The translations under genes were made by a program, and so were the position numbers. A model generated the notes under the pieces. It did not search any database and had not been told where the DNA came from. It worked only from the letters and a program-made list of their open reading frames with translations. Positions 32,705 through 41,752 of a stretch of 64,000 bases of DNA are shown in pieces (the stretch's first letter is position 1; each line of letters begins with the position of its first letter). Source of the stretch: Mycolicibacterium sp. CBMA 234 (GTDB taxonomy: Bacteria > Actinomycetota > Actinomycetes > Mycobacteriales > Mycobacteriaceae); NCBI RefSeq assembly GCF_009729415.1, contig NZ_MPKW01000021.1, positions 1 through 64,000 of the forward strand, written 5' to 3'.

Positions 32705-34150
32705 TCAGCTCTCGCCACGAGCTTTTCTGGCGGCATCCGCGGCCTTGGAGCCCGGTCGTTTGCGCTCCACCCAGCCCTCGATAATCCGCTGGTCACCAGC
32801 AGAAACGGCCAGCGCGCCGGGCGGCACGTCCTCGCGGACCACGGTTCCTGCGCCCGTGTAGGCGCCGTCGCCAACTGTGACAGGAGCAACAAACATCGTG
32901 TCCGAGCCGGTGCGCACGTGCGAACCGATGGAGGTGCGGTTCTTGTTCTCGCCGTCGTAGTTGACGAAGACGCTGGACGCACCGATGTTGCTGTACTCGC
33001 CGATATCGGCGTCGCCGACGTACGTCAAGTGCGGCACCTTGGTGCCCGTGCCGATCTTCGAGTTCTTGACCTCGACAAACGCACCCAACTTGCCGTCTGC
33101 GCCTAGCTCAGTACCGGGCCGCAGGTACGTGAACGGCCCGACGGTGGCGCCGGCGCCGATGACCGCGAGCTGCCCGTGCGTGCGAATCACCTCGGCCCCG
33201 TCACCGACCTCCATGTCGGTCAACGTGGTGTCCGGTCCGATGACGCAGTTCGCGCCGATGTCAGTGGCACCCAGAATCTGGGTGCACTGCTTGACGACGG
33301 TGTCGCGGCCGATGGTCACGTCGACGTCGATCCAGGTGGTGCCCGGGTCGATGATCGTCACACCGGCACGCTGGTGACCGGCGATGATGCGGCGGTTCAG
33401 CTCGGTGGCCACCTCGGACAGCTGCACGCGGTCGTTGACGCCGGAGACCTGCGCGCTGTCGTCGACGTGATGGGCCCGCACGATCTGGCCGTCGCCGCGC
33501 ACGATCGAGATGGCGTCGGTGAGGTAGAGCTCCTGCTGGGCGTTGTCCGACCGCAGCCGGCTCAGCGCCGAGCGCAAGGCCGCCGCATCGAAGGCGTACA
33601 CCCCGGAGTTGACCTCGCGGATGGCCCGCTGGGATTCGGTGGCGTCGGCCTGCTCGACGATCCCGATGACCTCATGGTCCTGGGTACGCAGGATGCGGCC
33701 GTAGCCGGTCGGGTTGCCGACGGTCGTGGTGAGCACCGTCGCGGCCGCGGTCGCGGTGGCATGGGTCTCGACCAGGTTCGCGAGAGTATCGGCGTCGAGC
33801 AACGGCACGTCACCGGCGGTGACGACGACTGTGCCGGCGAAGTCGTCGGGCAGTGCGGACAGGCCGCAGCTGACGGCGTGCCCGGTACCGAGCTGTTCGT
33901 CCTGGATGGCGACGGTGACGGTCCGGCCGAGTCCGCCCGCGATTTCGTGCACGTGTGCGGTGACCCGCTCGCGTTCCTTGCCCACCACGACCACGAGATG
34001 CGTGGGATTCACCTTGGCGACGGCGTGCAGGGCATGCGCGAGCATGCTGCGACCGGCCAGCGTGTGCAGGACCTTCGGAATGTCGGAGCGCATCCGGGTC
34101 CCCGACCCGGCTGCCAGGACGATGACAGCGGCTTCGCCTCGAGTCGTCAC
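32705..34150 (-). CDS. glmU: Bifunctional N-acetylglucosamine-1-phosphate uridyltransferase/glucosamine-1-phosphate acetyltransferase
   Basis: GlmU makes UDP-GlcNAc for peptidoglycan. The 481-residue protein has an N-terminal nucleotidyltransferase domain (VIVLAAGSGTRMRSDIPKVLH, about 10-235) and a C-terminal left-handed beta-helix (about 255-460, ending in GDQRIIEGW) with the active-site YVGDADIG region. GAGAGG lies 5 nt before GTG 34150. It precedes prsA and is followed on the 5' side by tRNA-Gln. Confidence 0.96.
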   Translation of the reverse strand: MTTRGEAAVIVLAAGSGTRMRSDIPKVLHTLAGRSMLAHALHAVAKVNPTHLVVVVGKERERVTAHVHEIAGGLGRTVTVAIQDEQLGTGHAVSCGLSALPDDFAGTVVVTAGDVPLLDADTLANLVETHATATAAATVLTTTVGNPTGYGRILRTQDHEVIGIVEQADATESQRAIREVNSGVYAFDAAALRSALSRLRSDNAQQELYLTDAISIVRGDGQIVRAHHVDDSAQVSGVNDRVQLSEVATELNRRIIAGHQRAGVTIIDPGTTWIDVDVTIGRDTVVKQCTQILGATDIGANCVIGPDTTLTDMEVGDGAEVIRTHGQLAVIGAGATVGPFTYLRPGTELGADGKLGAFVEVKNSKIGTGTKVPHLTYVGDADIGEYSNIGASSVFVNYDGENKNRTSIGSHVRTGSDTMFVAPVTVGDGAYTGAGTVVREDVPPGALAVSAGDQRIIEGWVERKRPGSKAADAARKARGES

Positions 34151-34223
34151 GTGCGCCTCTCTCTACGCGTGTCGCGCTTTGACCTGCTTTAGCGCTTCAC
34201 CGATAGTCGCTCGGCAAGCCTCG

Positions 34224-34295
34224 CTCCGTCGCCAGGACTCGAACCTGAACTATCTGAACCAAAATCAGAGGTGCTGCCGATTACACCACGACGGA
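34224..34295 (-). tRNA. tRNA-Gln (anticodon TTG)
   Basis: On the minus strand the 72-nt sequence folds as a cloverleaf. Acceptor arms are TCCGTCG/CGACGGA with discriminator G. The D-arm is GTG...CAC. The anticodon stem is TCTGA/TCAGA with loop TTTTGGT (anticodon TTG), and the T-arm has a TTCGAGT loop. CCA is not encoded. It lies just upstream of glmU, where M. tuberculosis also has a tRNA-Gln gene. Confidence 0.95.
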
Positions 34296-34325
34296 TTACT
34301 CGCCTGAGACTCTAGTGCAAACCGA

Positions 34326-34331
34326 TAGGCT
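34326..34331 (+). promoter_or_regulatory. Probable -10 box of the tetR gene
   Basis: TAGGCT lies exactly 7 nt before ATG 34339, which has no Shine-Dalgarno; identical hexamer and spacing to rsmI. It supports ATG 34339 rather than GTG 34315 as start. Confidence 0.55.
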
Positions 34332-34338
34332 GGCTTTC

Positions 34339-34974
34339 ATGGCAGCGGCGGAGAACGGGGCGCGCAGCCCACGCGCCCGTATGACTGGCAGTGAACGGCG
34401 TCATCAACTGATCGAGATCGCCAAGTCGCTGTTCGCGGAGCGCGGCTACGACGGCACCTCCATCGAGGAGATCGCCCAGCGTGCCAACGTCTCCAAGCCC
34501 GTCGTCTACGAGCACTTCGGCGGCAAGGAAGGCCTGTACGCCGTCGTGGTGGACCGGGAGATGTCCGCGCTGCTCGACGGCATCACGTCGTCGCTGACCA
34601 ACAACCGGTCCCGGGTGCGGGTCGAGCGGGTCGCGCTGGCGTTGCTGACCTATGTGGAGGAGCACACGGACGGGTTCCGCATCCTGATCCGGGACTCGCC
34701 GACCAGCATCGCCTCCGGCACGTATTCGACCCTGCTCAACGACGCCGTCAGTCAGGTGGCCTCGATCCTGGCCGGCGACTTCTCCCGGCGTGGGCTCGAT
34801 CCGGAGCTGGCACCGCTGTACGCCCAGGCGCTGGTGGGATCGGTGTCGATGTCTGCGCAGTGGTGGCTCGACACCAGGGAGCCGAAGAAGGAAGTGGTTG
34901 CCGCGCACCTGGTCAACCTGATGTGGAACGGCCTGACCCATCTCGAGGCCGACCCCGAGCTCCACGAGGGCTGA
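34339..34974 (+). CDS. TetR-family transcriptional regulator
   Basis: From ATG 34339 the protein is 211 residues. The N-terminal helix-turn-helix (RHQLIEIAKSLFAERGYDGTSIEEIAQRANVSKPVVYEHFGGKEGLY) is classical TetR_N. The C-terminal ligand/dimer domain is all-helical, ending in an acidic tail. Its position between tRNA-Gln/glmU and mfd matches Rv1019. It is convergent with the LysA-like gene. Autoregulation is likely for the family, but its leaderless promoter lacks an obvious palindrome. Ligand unknown. Confidence 0.9.
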   Translation: MAAAENGARSPRARMTGSERRHQLIEIAKSLFAERGYDGTSIEEIAQRANVSKPVVYEHFGGKEGLYAVVVDREMSALLDGITSSLTNNRSRVRVERVALALLTYVEEHTDGFRILIRDSPTSIASGTYSTLLNDAVSQVASILAGDFSRRGLDPELAPLYAQALVGSVSMSAQWWLDTREPKKEVVAAHLVNLMWNGLTHLEADPELHEG

Positions 34975-34980
34975 GCCTTC

Positions 34981-35049
34981 GATCGCCCAACGTGAAGTTG
35001 ATGGCGAGAATTCACGGATTTTTCGCCATCTTCCGCACGTTCGGCGATT
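34981..35049. terminator. Long imperfect inverted repeat between convergent genes
   Basis: GATCGCCCAACGTGAAG... (34981-35007) and ...CGCACGTTCGGCGATTG (35024-35049) are largely complementary, with the inner stem ATGGCGA/TCGCCAT perfect and a short AT-rich loop. It lies 6 bp past the tetR stop and 4 bp past the opposing stop, so it is a probable bidirectional terminator. It is unlike the GAGCAGACG elements. Confidence 0.5.
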
Positions 35050-35053
35050 GGTT

Positions 35054-36301
35054 CTACCCGCAGTCGCGCAGCAATAGGTCCGCCATTGTTTCGCGTCGGA
35101 TCAGCGGCCGCACCTGACGGTCGCAGACGGCGACCACGGGCGGCCGGGTCGTCATGGTGAAGTTCGAATCGGTGCTGTGGTGGTAGGCGCCGGTGCAGGC
35201 GGTGGCGAGCAGGTCGCCGGGGTGAGTGTCGGTGGGCAGTTCGATGTCGCTGCCGAGCGCGCCGCCGCCGCGGCACACCACCGTGGCTAGGGTGGTCGGC
35301 CCAAGGGGGTGCCGATTGGCAAGGGCCACAGTGTAATTCGGGGTGGTCGCGGATTTCGGGTGGCTGCCGTCGACGGCGACGACGAGGCGGCCATCGGTTC
35401 GGGTCACGACCGATTGCACGCGGTGCAGCGTCACTCCGGCCCGGCCGCTGATGGCCCGGCCCGGTTCGACGACCAGCCGGGGGCGCGGGAACCGATTCGC
35501 GGCGCACGCGGCGTCGAGGGCGTCCTCCAGGAAATCGGCGAGCTCCGCCACATCGAGCTGCGCGTCACCGGCCTGGTAGGCAATGGCATGCCCGCCGCCG
35601 ATATTGAGCTCGGTGAGCAGGACGCCGTGCGCGGCCCGCACGTCGGCCATGGTCGCGACCAGCTGACGTATCGCCTCGACGTAGACCTCTGGCTCAGCGA
35701 TCTGCGAACCCAGGTGGCAATACAGCCCGGCCAGCGGCAACTCCGGTGTGGCCAGGGCCCGGCTGACCAGCGGCAATACGTCGACTCCGGGCAGCACCTG
35801 CAACAGCACCGCCTGCGGGTGGCGGGTGACGCCGGACAGGTAGGCGATCTCGATGGGGGAGTCGACGACGATGCGGCCGACGCCCGCCGCCGCAGCGGTA
35901 GCGAGCTCATCGGCTGACTTGCCGCTGCCATGGACCACGATGCGGCCCGGTTCGATGCCGCCGGCCAGCGCGGTGGCCAGCTCAGCCGTCGAGCAAACTG
36001 CCATGCCGAGTCCGGCTTCGTGCACCCAGCCGGCGACGGTCCTGGTCAGCAGGGACTGCGCGGCGTAGACCACCTCGACACCGCGCAAGGTGGTGCGGTA
36101 GTGCCGGGCGCGGCTCCGGAAGTCAGCCTCGTCGAGAACGTATGCGGGCGTGCCGAATTCGTCAGCCACCTCGGGGAGCGCTACCGATCCGACGCAGAGC
36201 CGTCCCAATTCATCGACGTGGGTGGTCAGCGGCCAGATCGTCGTGTCGATGCGCGGACGCATCGCGGTCCGCAGAGACGGCAGGATGTCGAGCAATGTCA
36301 T
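35054..36301 (-). CDS. LysA-like fold III decarboxylase homologue lacking the PLP lysine
   Basis: The 415-residue protein aligns by eye with diaminopimelate decarboxylase: the TIM-barrel start TPAYVLDEADF, the HLGSQI motif (CHLGSQI), NIGGGHAI, the phosphate-binding EPGRAIS, and a C-terminal GAYHHSTDSNF. The Schiff-base lysine that should follow VVYAA (VVYAAKAF in M. tuberculosis LysA, as I remember) is Gln82 here, codon CAG at 36056-36058. The CESTD-type cysteine motif is also changed (VVCRGGGALGSD). It may bind PLP weakly, bind another ligand, or be regulatory. GGTGG lies just before ATG 36301. Not called lysA for these reasons. Confidence 0.75.
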   Translation of the reverse strand: MTLLDILPSLRTAMRPRIDTTIWPLTTHVDELGRLCVGSVALPEVADEFGTPAYVLDEADFRSRARHYRTTLRGVEVVYAAQSLLTRTVAGWVHEAGLGMAVCSTAELATALAGGIEPGRIVVHGSGKSADELATAAAAGVGRIVVDSPIEIAYLSGVTRHPQAVLLQVLPGVDVLPLVSRALATPELPLAGLYCHLGSQIAEPEVYVEAIRQLVATMADVRAAHGVLLTELNIGGGHAIAYQAGDAQLDVAELADFLEDALDAACAANRFPRPRLVVEPGRAISGRAGVTLHRVQSVVTRTDGRLVVAVDGSHPKSATTPNYTVALANRHPLGPTTLATVVCRGGGALGSDIELPTDTHPGDLLATACTGAYHHSTDSNFTMTTRPPVVAVCDRQVRPLIRRETMADLLLRDCG

Positions 36302-36408
36302 GCATCCACCGTGCGCCCGGATTCGCCGCGTGAGCGCGGCGTTGACGATCCCTTGACGGGACGGTCCTCAATCTTGACGAAGTCCCTCGAACTACAATCA
36401 GACGCATC

Positions 36409-39400
36409 ATGACCTCCCCGGGGCAGCAATCAATCCAGACCCCGCTGGCGGGGCTCGTCCAACTCGCACTCACCGATCCTGGCCTGCAGGAACTGACTCA
36501 GCACGCCACCGACGGCGTCGCTGAGCAGGCTTTGGTCGGTCCGGTCAGCGCCCGGCTCCCGGTCGCGGCCGCATTGGCTGCCGCCGGACCGGTGCTCGTG
36601 GTCACCGCGACCGGTCGTGAAGCCGACGACCTCACCGCCGAGCTGCGGGCCGTCCACGGCGATGCCGTGGCGCTGTTCCCCTCGTGGGAGACGCTGCCGC
36701 ACGAGCGGCTGTCTCCCGGCGTCGACACCGTCGGTGCCCGGTTGACGGTGCTGCGCCGGCTCGCGGTGCCTGACGACGCGCGGCTGGGTCCGCCGCTGCG
36801 CGTGGTGGTCACCACGGCTCGGTCGCTGCTGCAGCCGTTGGCCGGCGGGGTGACCGACGCCGAACCGGTGACGCTGACCATCGGCGGCGAAGCCGACTTC
36901 GACGACACCGTCGCGCGGCTGGTCGAGCTGGCCTACACCCGGGTTGACATGGTCGGTAAGCGTGGCGAATTCGCGGTCCGCGGAGGCATTCTCGACATCT
37001 TCACCCCCACCGCAGAGCACCCGGTGCGCGTCGAGTTCTGGGGCGACGAGGTCTCCGAGATGCGGATGTTCTCGGTGGCCGACCAGCGGTCCATTCCCGA
37101 GATCGCCCTCGACACCGTGATCGCAGTGCCGTGTCGCGAACTACTGCTGACCGCCGACGTCCGCGAACGGGCTGCCGAAATCGGGGCGGGCCTGCCCAGC
37201 AGCGACAACCAGGTCACCGGCAGCATCGCCGACATGATGGCCAAGCTGGCCGAAGGCATTCCCGTTGACGGCATGGAAGCACTGCTGCCGGTGCTGCGGC
37301 CCGGCGAGCTGGCTTTGCTCACCGACCGGCTGCCGGCCGGCGCGCCGCTGCTGATCTGCGACCCTGAGAAGGTCCGGACCCGGTCGGCCGATCTGATCAA
37401 GACCGGCCGTGAGTTCCTCGAGGCATCCTGGTCGGTCGCCGCGGTGGGCGGCGACGCGCCGATTGATGTTGAGCAGCTTGGTGGTTCGGGGTTCCGGGAC
37501 TTCGTCGAGATTCGCGAAGCCGCGGCCGCCGGCGGTCACCCATGGTGGACGCTGAGTCAGCTGGCCAACGAATCGGCGGTCGAGGTTGACATCCGGCCGT
37601 CGCCGTCGGCGCGTAGTCAGCAGAGCCTCGAAGAGATTTTCGCGATGCTGCGGGCACACATCGCTACCGGCGGGCTGGCTGCGGTGGTCACCCCCGGTAC
37701 CGGTACCGCACATCGTGTCGTCGAGCAGCTCGCCGAATCCGATATCGCCGCAACGATGTTGGAGCCCGGTGCGGCGCCGAAGGCGGGTGTGGTCGGCGTC
37801 CTCAAGGGGCCCCTGCACGACGGCATGGTGCTCCCCGGCGTCAACCTCGTGGTCATCACCGAGACCGACCTGACGGGCAACCGGGCATCGGTCACCGAGG
37901 GCAAAAGGCTTGCGGCCAAACGACGTAACGTCGTCGACCCGCTGGCGCTGACCGCCGGCGACCTGGTGGTGCACGACCAGCACGGCATCGGGAAGTTCGT
38001 CGAGATGACCGAGCGCGTGGTCGGCGGGGCCCGCCGCGAGTACCTCGTACTGGAGTACGCGTCGGCCAAGCGGGGCGGTGGGGCCGATCGGCTGTACGTG
38101 CCGATGGACTCGCTGGACCAACTGTCCCGTTACGTCGGCGGCCAGGAACCCAACCTGAGCCGGCTCGGCGGCAGCGACTGGACCAACACGAAAACCAAGG
38201 CGCGCAAGGCCGTTCGCGAGATCGCCGGCGAGCTGGTGTCGCTCTACGCCAAACGGCAGTCCGCGCCCGGCCACGCATTCGCCCCGGATACCCCGTGGCA
38301 GGCCGAGATGGAAGACGCGTTCGGCTTCACCGAGACCATGGACCAGATGACCGCCATCACCGAGGTCAAGTCCGACATGGAAAAGCCCGTCCCCATGGAC
38401 CGCGTCATCTGCGGCGACGTCGGCTACGGCAAGACTGAGATTGCGGTGCGGGCGGCGTTCAAGGCAGTGCAGGACGGAAAGCAGGTCGCCGTGCTGGTGC
38501 CGACGACGCTGCTGGCCGACCAGCACCTGCAGACGTTCACCGCCCGCATGGCGGGGTTCCCGGTGACGGTCAAGGGGCTGTCGCGGTTCACCGATCCGGC
38601 CGAATCCCGTTTGGTGGTCGAGGGTTTGAAGGATGGCTCGGTCGACGTGGTGATCGGTACCCACCGGCTGCTGGCGACCGGCGTCACCTGGAAAGACCTC
38701 GGTCTGGTGGTCGTCGACGAGGAGCAGCGGTTCGGCGTCGAGCACAAAGAGCACATCAAGTCGATGCGCACCCACGTCGACGTCCTGACCATGAGCGCCA
38801 CCCCGATCCCGCGCACCCTGGAGATGAGCCTGGCCGGCATCCGCGAGATGTCGACCATCCTGACGCCGCCCGAGGAACGCTTCCCGGTACTGACTTACGT
38901 TGGGCCACATGACGATAAGCAGATCGCAGCGGCGCTGCGGCGCGAATTGCTGCGTGACGGGCAGGCGTTCTACATCCACAACCGGGTGAAGTCGATCGAC
39001 AGCGCGGCAGCTCGGGTGCGGCAGTTGGTTCCCGAAGCGCGCGTCGTGGTGGCGCACGGGCAGATGCCCGAGGAGATGCTGGAGAAGACCGTCGAGGGCT
39101 TCTGGAACCGCGAATTCGACATCCTGGTGTGCACCACGATTGTCGAGACGGGCCTTGATATTTCGAACGCCAACACCTTGATCGTCGAGCGGGCCGACAC
39201 CTTCGGCCTGTCCCAGCTGCACCAGCTGCGGGGCCGCGTGGGCCGCAGCCGCGAGCGGGGTTACGCGTATTTCCTGTATCCGCCTGAGGTTCCGCTCACC
39301 GAGACTGCGCACGACCGGCTCGCGACCATCGCGCAGAACAACGACCTGGGCGCCGGTATGGCGGTCGCGATGAAGGACCTCGAGATCCGCGGTGCGGGCA

Positions 39401-40062
39401 ACGTGCTCGGTGCCGAGCAGTCCGGGCACGTCGCGGGTGTCGGCTTCGACTTGTACGTCCGGCTGGTCGGTGAGGCCGTCGAGGCGTACCGCGCGGCGGT
39501 CGACGGGAAAACCATTGCGGCCGTTGAAGAGCAGAAGGAAGTACGGGTCGATCTGCCGATCGATGCGTCACTGCCGCCGGACTACATCGGCAGCGATCGG
39601 CTGCGTCTCGAGGCATACCGCCGATTGGCGGCCGCCTCCGAGGACGCCGCCGTGGCGGCCGTCGTCGAGGAGTTGGTGGACCGTTACGGCCCGTTGCCCG
39701 AGCCGGCACAACGGCTGATCGCGGTGGCGCGGCTGCGGCTGCTATGCCGCCAGTACGGCGTCACCGAGGTGAGCGCGATATCGGATTCGACCATCCGGCT
39801 GACACCGCTGACCCTGCTGGATTCCGGGCAGCTGCGGCTCAAGCGGATGTATCCGGGCGCGACATTCCGGGCGACGACGTCGACGGTGCAGGTCCCGATT
39901 CCGCGGGCCGGTGCCGGCGTAGGTGCGCCGCGCATTCGCGACCTGGAACTGGCGCGGGCGGTCGCCGGACTGCTGCTCGTGCTCGACGGGCGACCGGCCG
40001 GTGACGTTGATATAACCGACCTGGGAGGTAGCGCGGTGGGAGAACCGGGGCAGTCGAAATGA
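36409..40062 (+). CDS. mfd: Transcription-repair coupling factor
   Basis: Mfd displaces stalled RNA polymerase and recruits UvrA. The 1217-residue protein has all parts: UvrB-like domains (about 30-350), the RNA-polymerase-interacting domain (about 510-580, DLVVHDQHGIGKFVEM), SF2 helicase with Walker A GDVGYGKTEIA and DEEQ box (VVDEEQRFGV), RecG-like TRG motif and a C-terminal autoinhibitory domain. TACAAT (36393-36398) lies 10 nt before ATG 36409, so any leader is at most a few nucleotides. Confidence 0.97.
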   Translation: MTSPGQQSIQTPLAGLVQLALTDPGLQELTQHATDGVAEQALVGPVSARLPVAAALAAAGPVLVVTATGREADDLTAELRAVHGDAVALFPSWETLPHERLSPGVDTVGARLTVLRRLAVPDDARLGPPLRVVVTTARSLLQPLAGGVTDAEPVTLTIGGEADFDDTVARLVELAYTRVDMVGKRGEFAVRGGILDIFTPTAEHPVRVEFWGDEVSEMRMFSVADQRSIPEIALDTVIAVPCRELLLTADVRERAAEIGAGLPSSDNQVTGSIADMMAKLAEGIPVDGMEALLPVLRPGELALLTDRLPAGAPLLICDPEKVRTRSADLIKTGREFLEASWSVAAVGGDAPIDVEQLGGSGFRDFVEIREAAAAGGHPWWTLSQLANESAVEVDIRPSPSARSQQSLEEIFAMLRAHIATGGLAAVVTPGTGTAHRVVEQLAESDIAATMLEPGAAPKAGVVGVLKGPLHDGMVLPGVNLVVITETDLTGNRASVTEGKRLAAKRRNVVDPLALTAGDLVVHDQHGIGKFVEMTERVVGGARREYLVLEYASAKRGGGADRLYVPMDSLDQLSRYVGGQEPNLSRLGGSDWTNTKTKARKAVREIAGELVSLYAKRQSAPGHAFAPDTPWQAEMEDAFGFTETMDQMTAITEVKSDMEKPVPMDRVICGDVGYGKTEIAVRAAFKAVQDGKQVAVLVPTTLLADQHLQTFTARMAGFPVTVKGLSRFTDPAESRLVVEGLKDGSVDVVIGTHRLLATGVTWKDLGLVVVDEEQRFGVEHKEHIKSMRTHVDVLTMSATPIPRTLEMSLAGIREMSTILTPPEERFPVLTYVGPHDDKQIAAALRRELLRDGQAFYIHNRVKSIDSAAARVRQLVPEARVVVAHGQMPEEMLEKTVEGFWNREFDILVCTTIVETGLDISNANTLIVERADTFGLSQLHQLRGRVGRSRERGYAYFLYPPEVPLTETAHDRLATIAQNNDLGAGMAVAMKDLEIRGAGNVLGAEQSGHVAGVGFDLYVRLVGEAVEAYRAAVDGKTIAAVEEQKEVRVDLPIDASLPPDYIGSDRLRLEAYRRLAAASEDAAVAAVVEELVDRYGPLPEPAQRLIAVARLRLLCRQYGVTEVSAISDSTIRLTPLTLLDSGQLRLKRMYPGATFRATTSTVQVPIPRAGAGVGAPRIRDLELARAVAGLLLVLDGRPAGDVDITDLGGSAVGEPGQSK

Positions 40063-40093
40063 CGGGCAGCGAGAAGCCGGAGGCGGATCGCGC

Positions 40094-41041
40094 ATGACAG
40101 TGGTCCTGGTCGATCCGCGCCGCCCGTCTCTGATGCCGATCGATGCCCTGGTCCTGCTCACCGGCGATGTGCAGTACACCGAGGAACTGCCGGTGAAGGT
40201 GCCGTGGTCGTTGCCTTCGGGCCGGCCGTCCTACGGGGACACTGACAATCCGGCACCCGTGCTGCTGTCCTCGGACCCCGAGCACCCGCAGGTTCGCGCC
40301 CGGCTGGCAGCCGGGGAGTCGCTGATCACCGCGGACGGTTCGCAGCCGGGTGAGCGGCTCATCGACGCCGTCACCATGATGGACAAGCTGCGCACCAACG
40401 GGCCGTGGGAGAGCGAGCAGACCCACGACTCGCTGCGCCGCTACCTGTTGGAGGAGACCTACGAGCTGTTCGACGCGGTACGCGGCGGCAACGCCGACGA
40501 CGTTCGCGAGGAACTCGGAGATGTGTTGCTGCAGGTGCTTTTTCACGCCCGGATCGCGGAGGACGCGCCGGTGCACCCGTTCGGCATCGATGACGTGGCC
40601 GACACCTTGATGCGCAAACTGGGCAACCGGGTGCCGGCAGTGCTTGCCGGGCAAGAGATTTCGCTCGAAGACCAGATCGCCCAGTGGGAAGAGCGCAAGG
40701 CGCTGGAGAAGTCCGCACGGACGTCGTGCATGGACGAGGTACCGACGGCGTTGCCGGCACTGGCCCTTGCGCAGAAGCTGTTGGAGCGGGTCGGTGCGGT
40801 CGGGCTGCCGTCCGATCTACTGCCGGCCGGGTTGACCTCGGTGACCGTCGACGCTGACGTTGACGCCGAAAGTGCGCTGCGCACAGTGGCTCTGGAGTTC
40901 ATCGACACGGTGCGCGCCACCGAGCGCCGGGTGGGTGCCGCGCGCCGCGGCGACGAGGTGGCGCTCGAGCTGGATGCCGCGCCACTCGGCGTCGTATCCG
41001 AGGCCGAGTGGCGCGAGCACTGGCCGGCTCAGGCCGACTGA
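40094..41041 (+). CDS. mazG: Nucleoside triphosphate pyrophosphohydrolase MazG
   Basis: House-cleaning NTPase, 315 residues. The central MazG domain shows the Mg2+-binding EETYELFDAV (ExxE) and REELGDVLLQV (ExxD) motifs. The N-terminal about 90 residues and a C-terminal extension (about 225-315) are the mycobacterial form. In M. tuberculosis the enzyme removes oxidised dCTP. GGAGG lies 9 nt before ATG 40094. It follows mfd (31-bp gap), pairing DNA repair with pool sanitation. Its 3' end overlaps the opposing hydrolase by 13 bp. Confidence 0.95.
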   Translation: MTVVLVDPRRPSLMPIDALVLLTGDVQYTEELPVKVPWSLPSGRPSYGDTDNPAPVLLSSDPEHPQVRARLAAGESLITADGSQPGERLIDAVTMMDKLRTNGPWESEQTHDSLRRYLLEETYELFDAVRGGNADDVREELGDVLLQVLFHARIAEDAPVHPFGIDDVADTLMRKLGNRVPAVLAGQEISLEDQIAQWEERKALEKSARTSCMDEVPTALPALALAQKLLERVGAVGLPSDLLPAGLTSVTVDADVDAESALRTVALEFIDTVRATERRVGAARRGDEVALELDAAPLGVVSEAEWREHWPAQAD

Positions 41042-41718
41042 GCCGCTTCGTCGATCAGGTCCGCCACCGCGACCGGCTGTGATGCCAGCGACGCGTGGCT
41101 GCTGTCCAGCTCGATGATCTTGCGCGGGTCCATCCGCTGTGCCATCCGGCGTTCGTTGTCCGGGTGGATCATCCGGTCCTGAGCGGACACCTGGTACCAC
41201 GACGGCTTGACGCGCCACGCCGGTGCGGTGACCGTATCGCCGAAAGTTGATGCCAGCGGGGCCTTTTGGGTGACGGCCATGACCAGCGCCTCATCGGGGT
41301 TCAGGTCCTGGCAGAAGCTTTCCCGGAACTTGTCCTGGAGGACCCAGAGGTAACCGTCGGAATCGGGCGCGAGGTTGGCGGCCGCCGCCGGCGGCATTTC
41401 TTGGGTGATCCCGCCCGGGCTCTCCCCGGCGTCGGGCGCGAAGGCCGCGATGTAGACCAGGCCGGTCACATTGGGCCGGTCACCGGCTTCGGTGATGACC
41501 GCGCCGCCGTACGAATGCCCGGCGAGGACCACCGGGCCGTCGACCTGATCGACCATCTTGCGGGTGCGCTCCGCGTCGTCGGCGAGCGAGGTCAGTGGGT
41601 TTTCCACCGCGTGCAGCGACGAGTAGCCGCGGCGGTTCAACTCGACGATCACGTTGGCCCAATGGGCCGCGCCGCCCCAAAATCCGTGTACCAAGACAAC
41701 TGTTGGTTTTTCGGTCAT
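41029..41718 (-). CDS. Alpha/beta hydrolase
   Basis: The 229-residue alpha/beta hydrolase has an N-terminal VVLVHGFWGGAAHW oxyanion segment and nucleophile elbow LAGHSYGGAVI (GHSYG, Ser about 79), an Asp in the SAQDRMI region and final His in DSSHASLAS. It resembles the esterase/haloperoxidase-like group found across actinobacteria; the substrate is unknown. TAGTGT lies 6 nt before ATG 41718, so it is probably leaderless. It is divergent from the AraC-type regulator (34 bp between starts), a likely regulator-target pair. Confidence 0.85.
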   Translation of the reverse strand: MTEKPTVVLVHGFWGGAAHWANVIVELNRRGYSSLHAVENPLTSLADDAERTRKMVDQVDGPVVLAGHSYGGAVITEAGDRPNVTGLVYIAAFAPDAGESPGGITQEMPPAAAANLAPDSDGYLWVLQDKFRESFCQDLNPDEALVMAVTQKAPLASTFGDTVTAPAWRVKPSWYQVSAQDRMIHPDNERRMAQRMDPRKIIELDSSHASLASQPVAVADLIDEAAQSA

Positions 41719-41724
41719 GCGGTG

Positions 41725-41730
41725 ACACTA
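41725..41730 (-). promoter_or_regulatory. Probable -10 box of the hydrolase gene
   Basis: On the minus strand TAGTGT is followed by 6 nt and ATG 41718. It lies in the 34-bp gap to the AraC regulator start, where that regulator could bind. Confidence 0.45.
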
Positions 41731-41752
41731 TTTGGACGATGAGGCAAGTTCA

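Noticed and set aside
35054..36301. Calling the LysA-like gene lysA.
   Set aside because: The PLP lysine is replaced by Gln and the cysteine motif is altered, so diaminopimelate decarboxylase activity is not supported.
37141..39429. A 762-codon minus-strand frame inside mfd.
   Set aside because: It is fully covered by mfd on the plus strand, and its composition (Gln/His/Arg-rich) is that of a GC-rich shadow frame. Similar long shadows opposite glmU, metG, eno and pks16 were also dropped.
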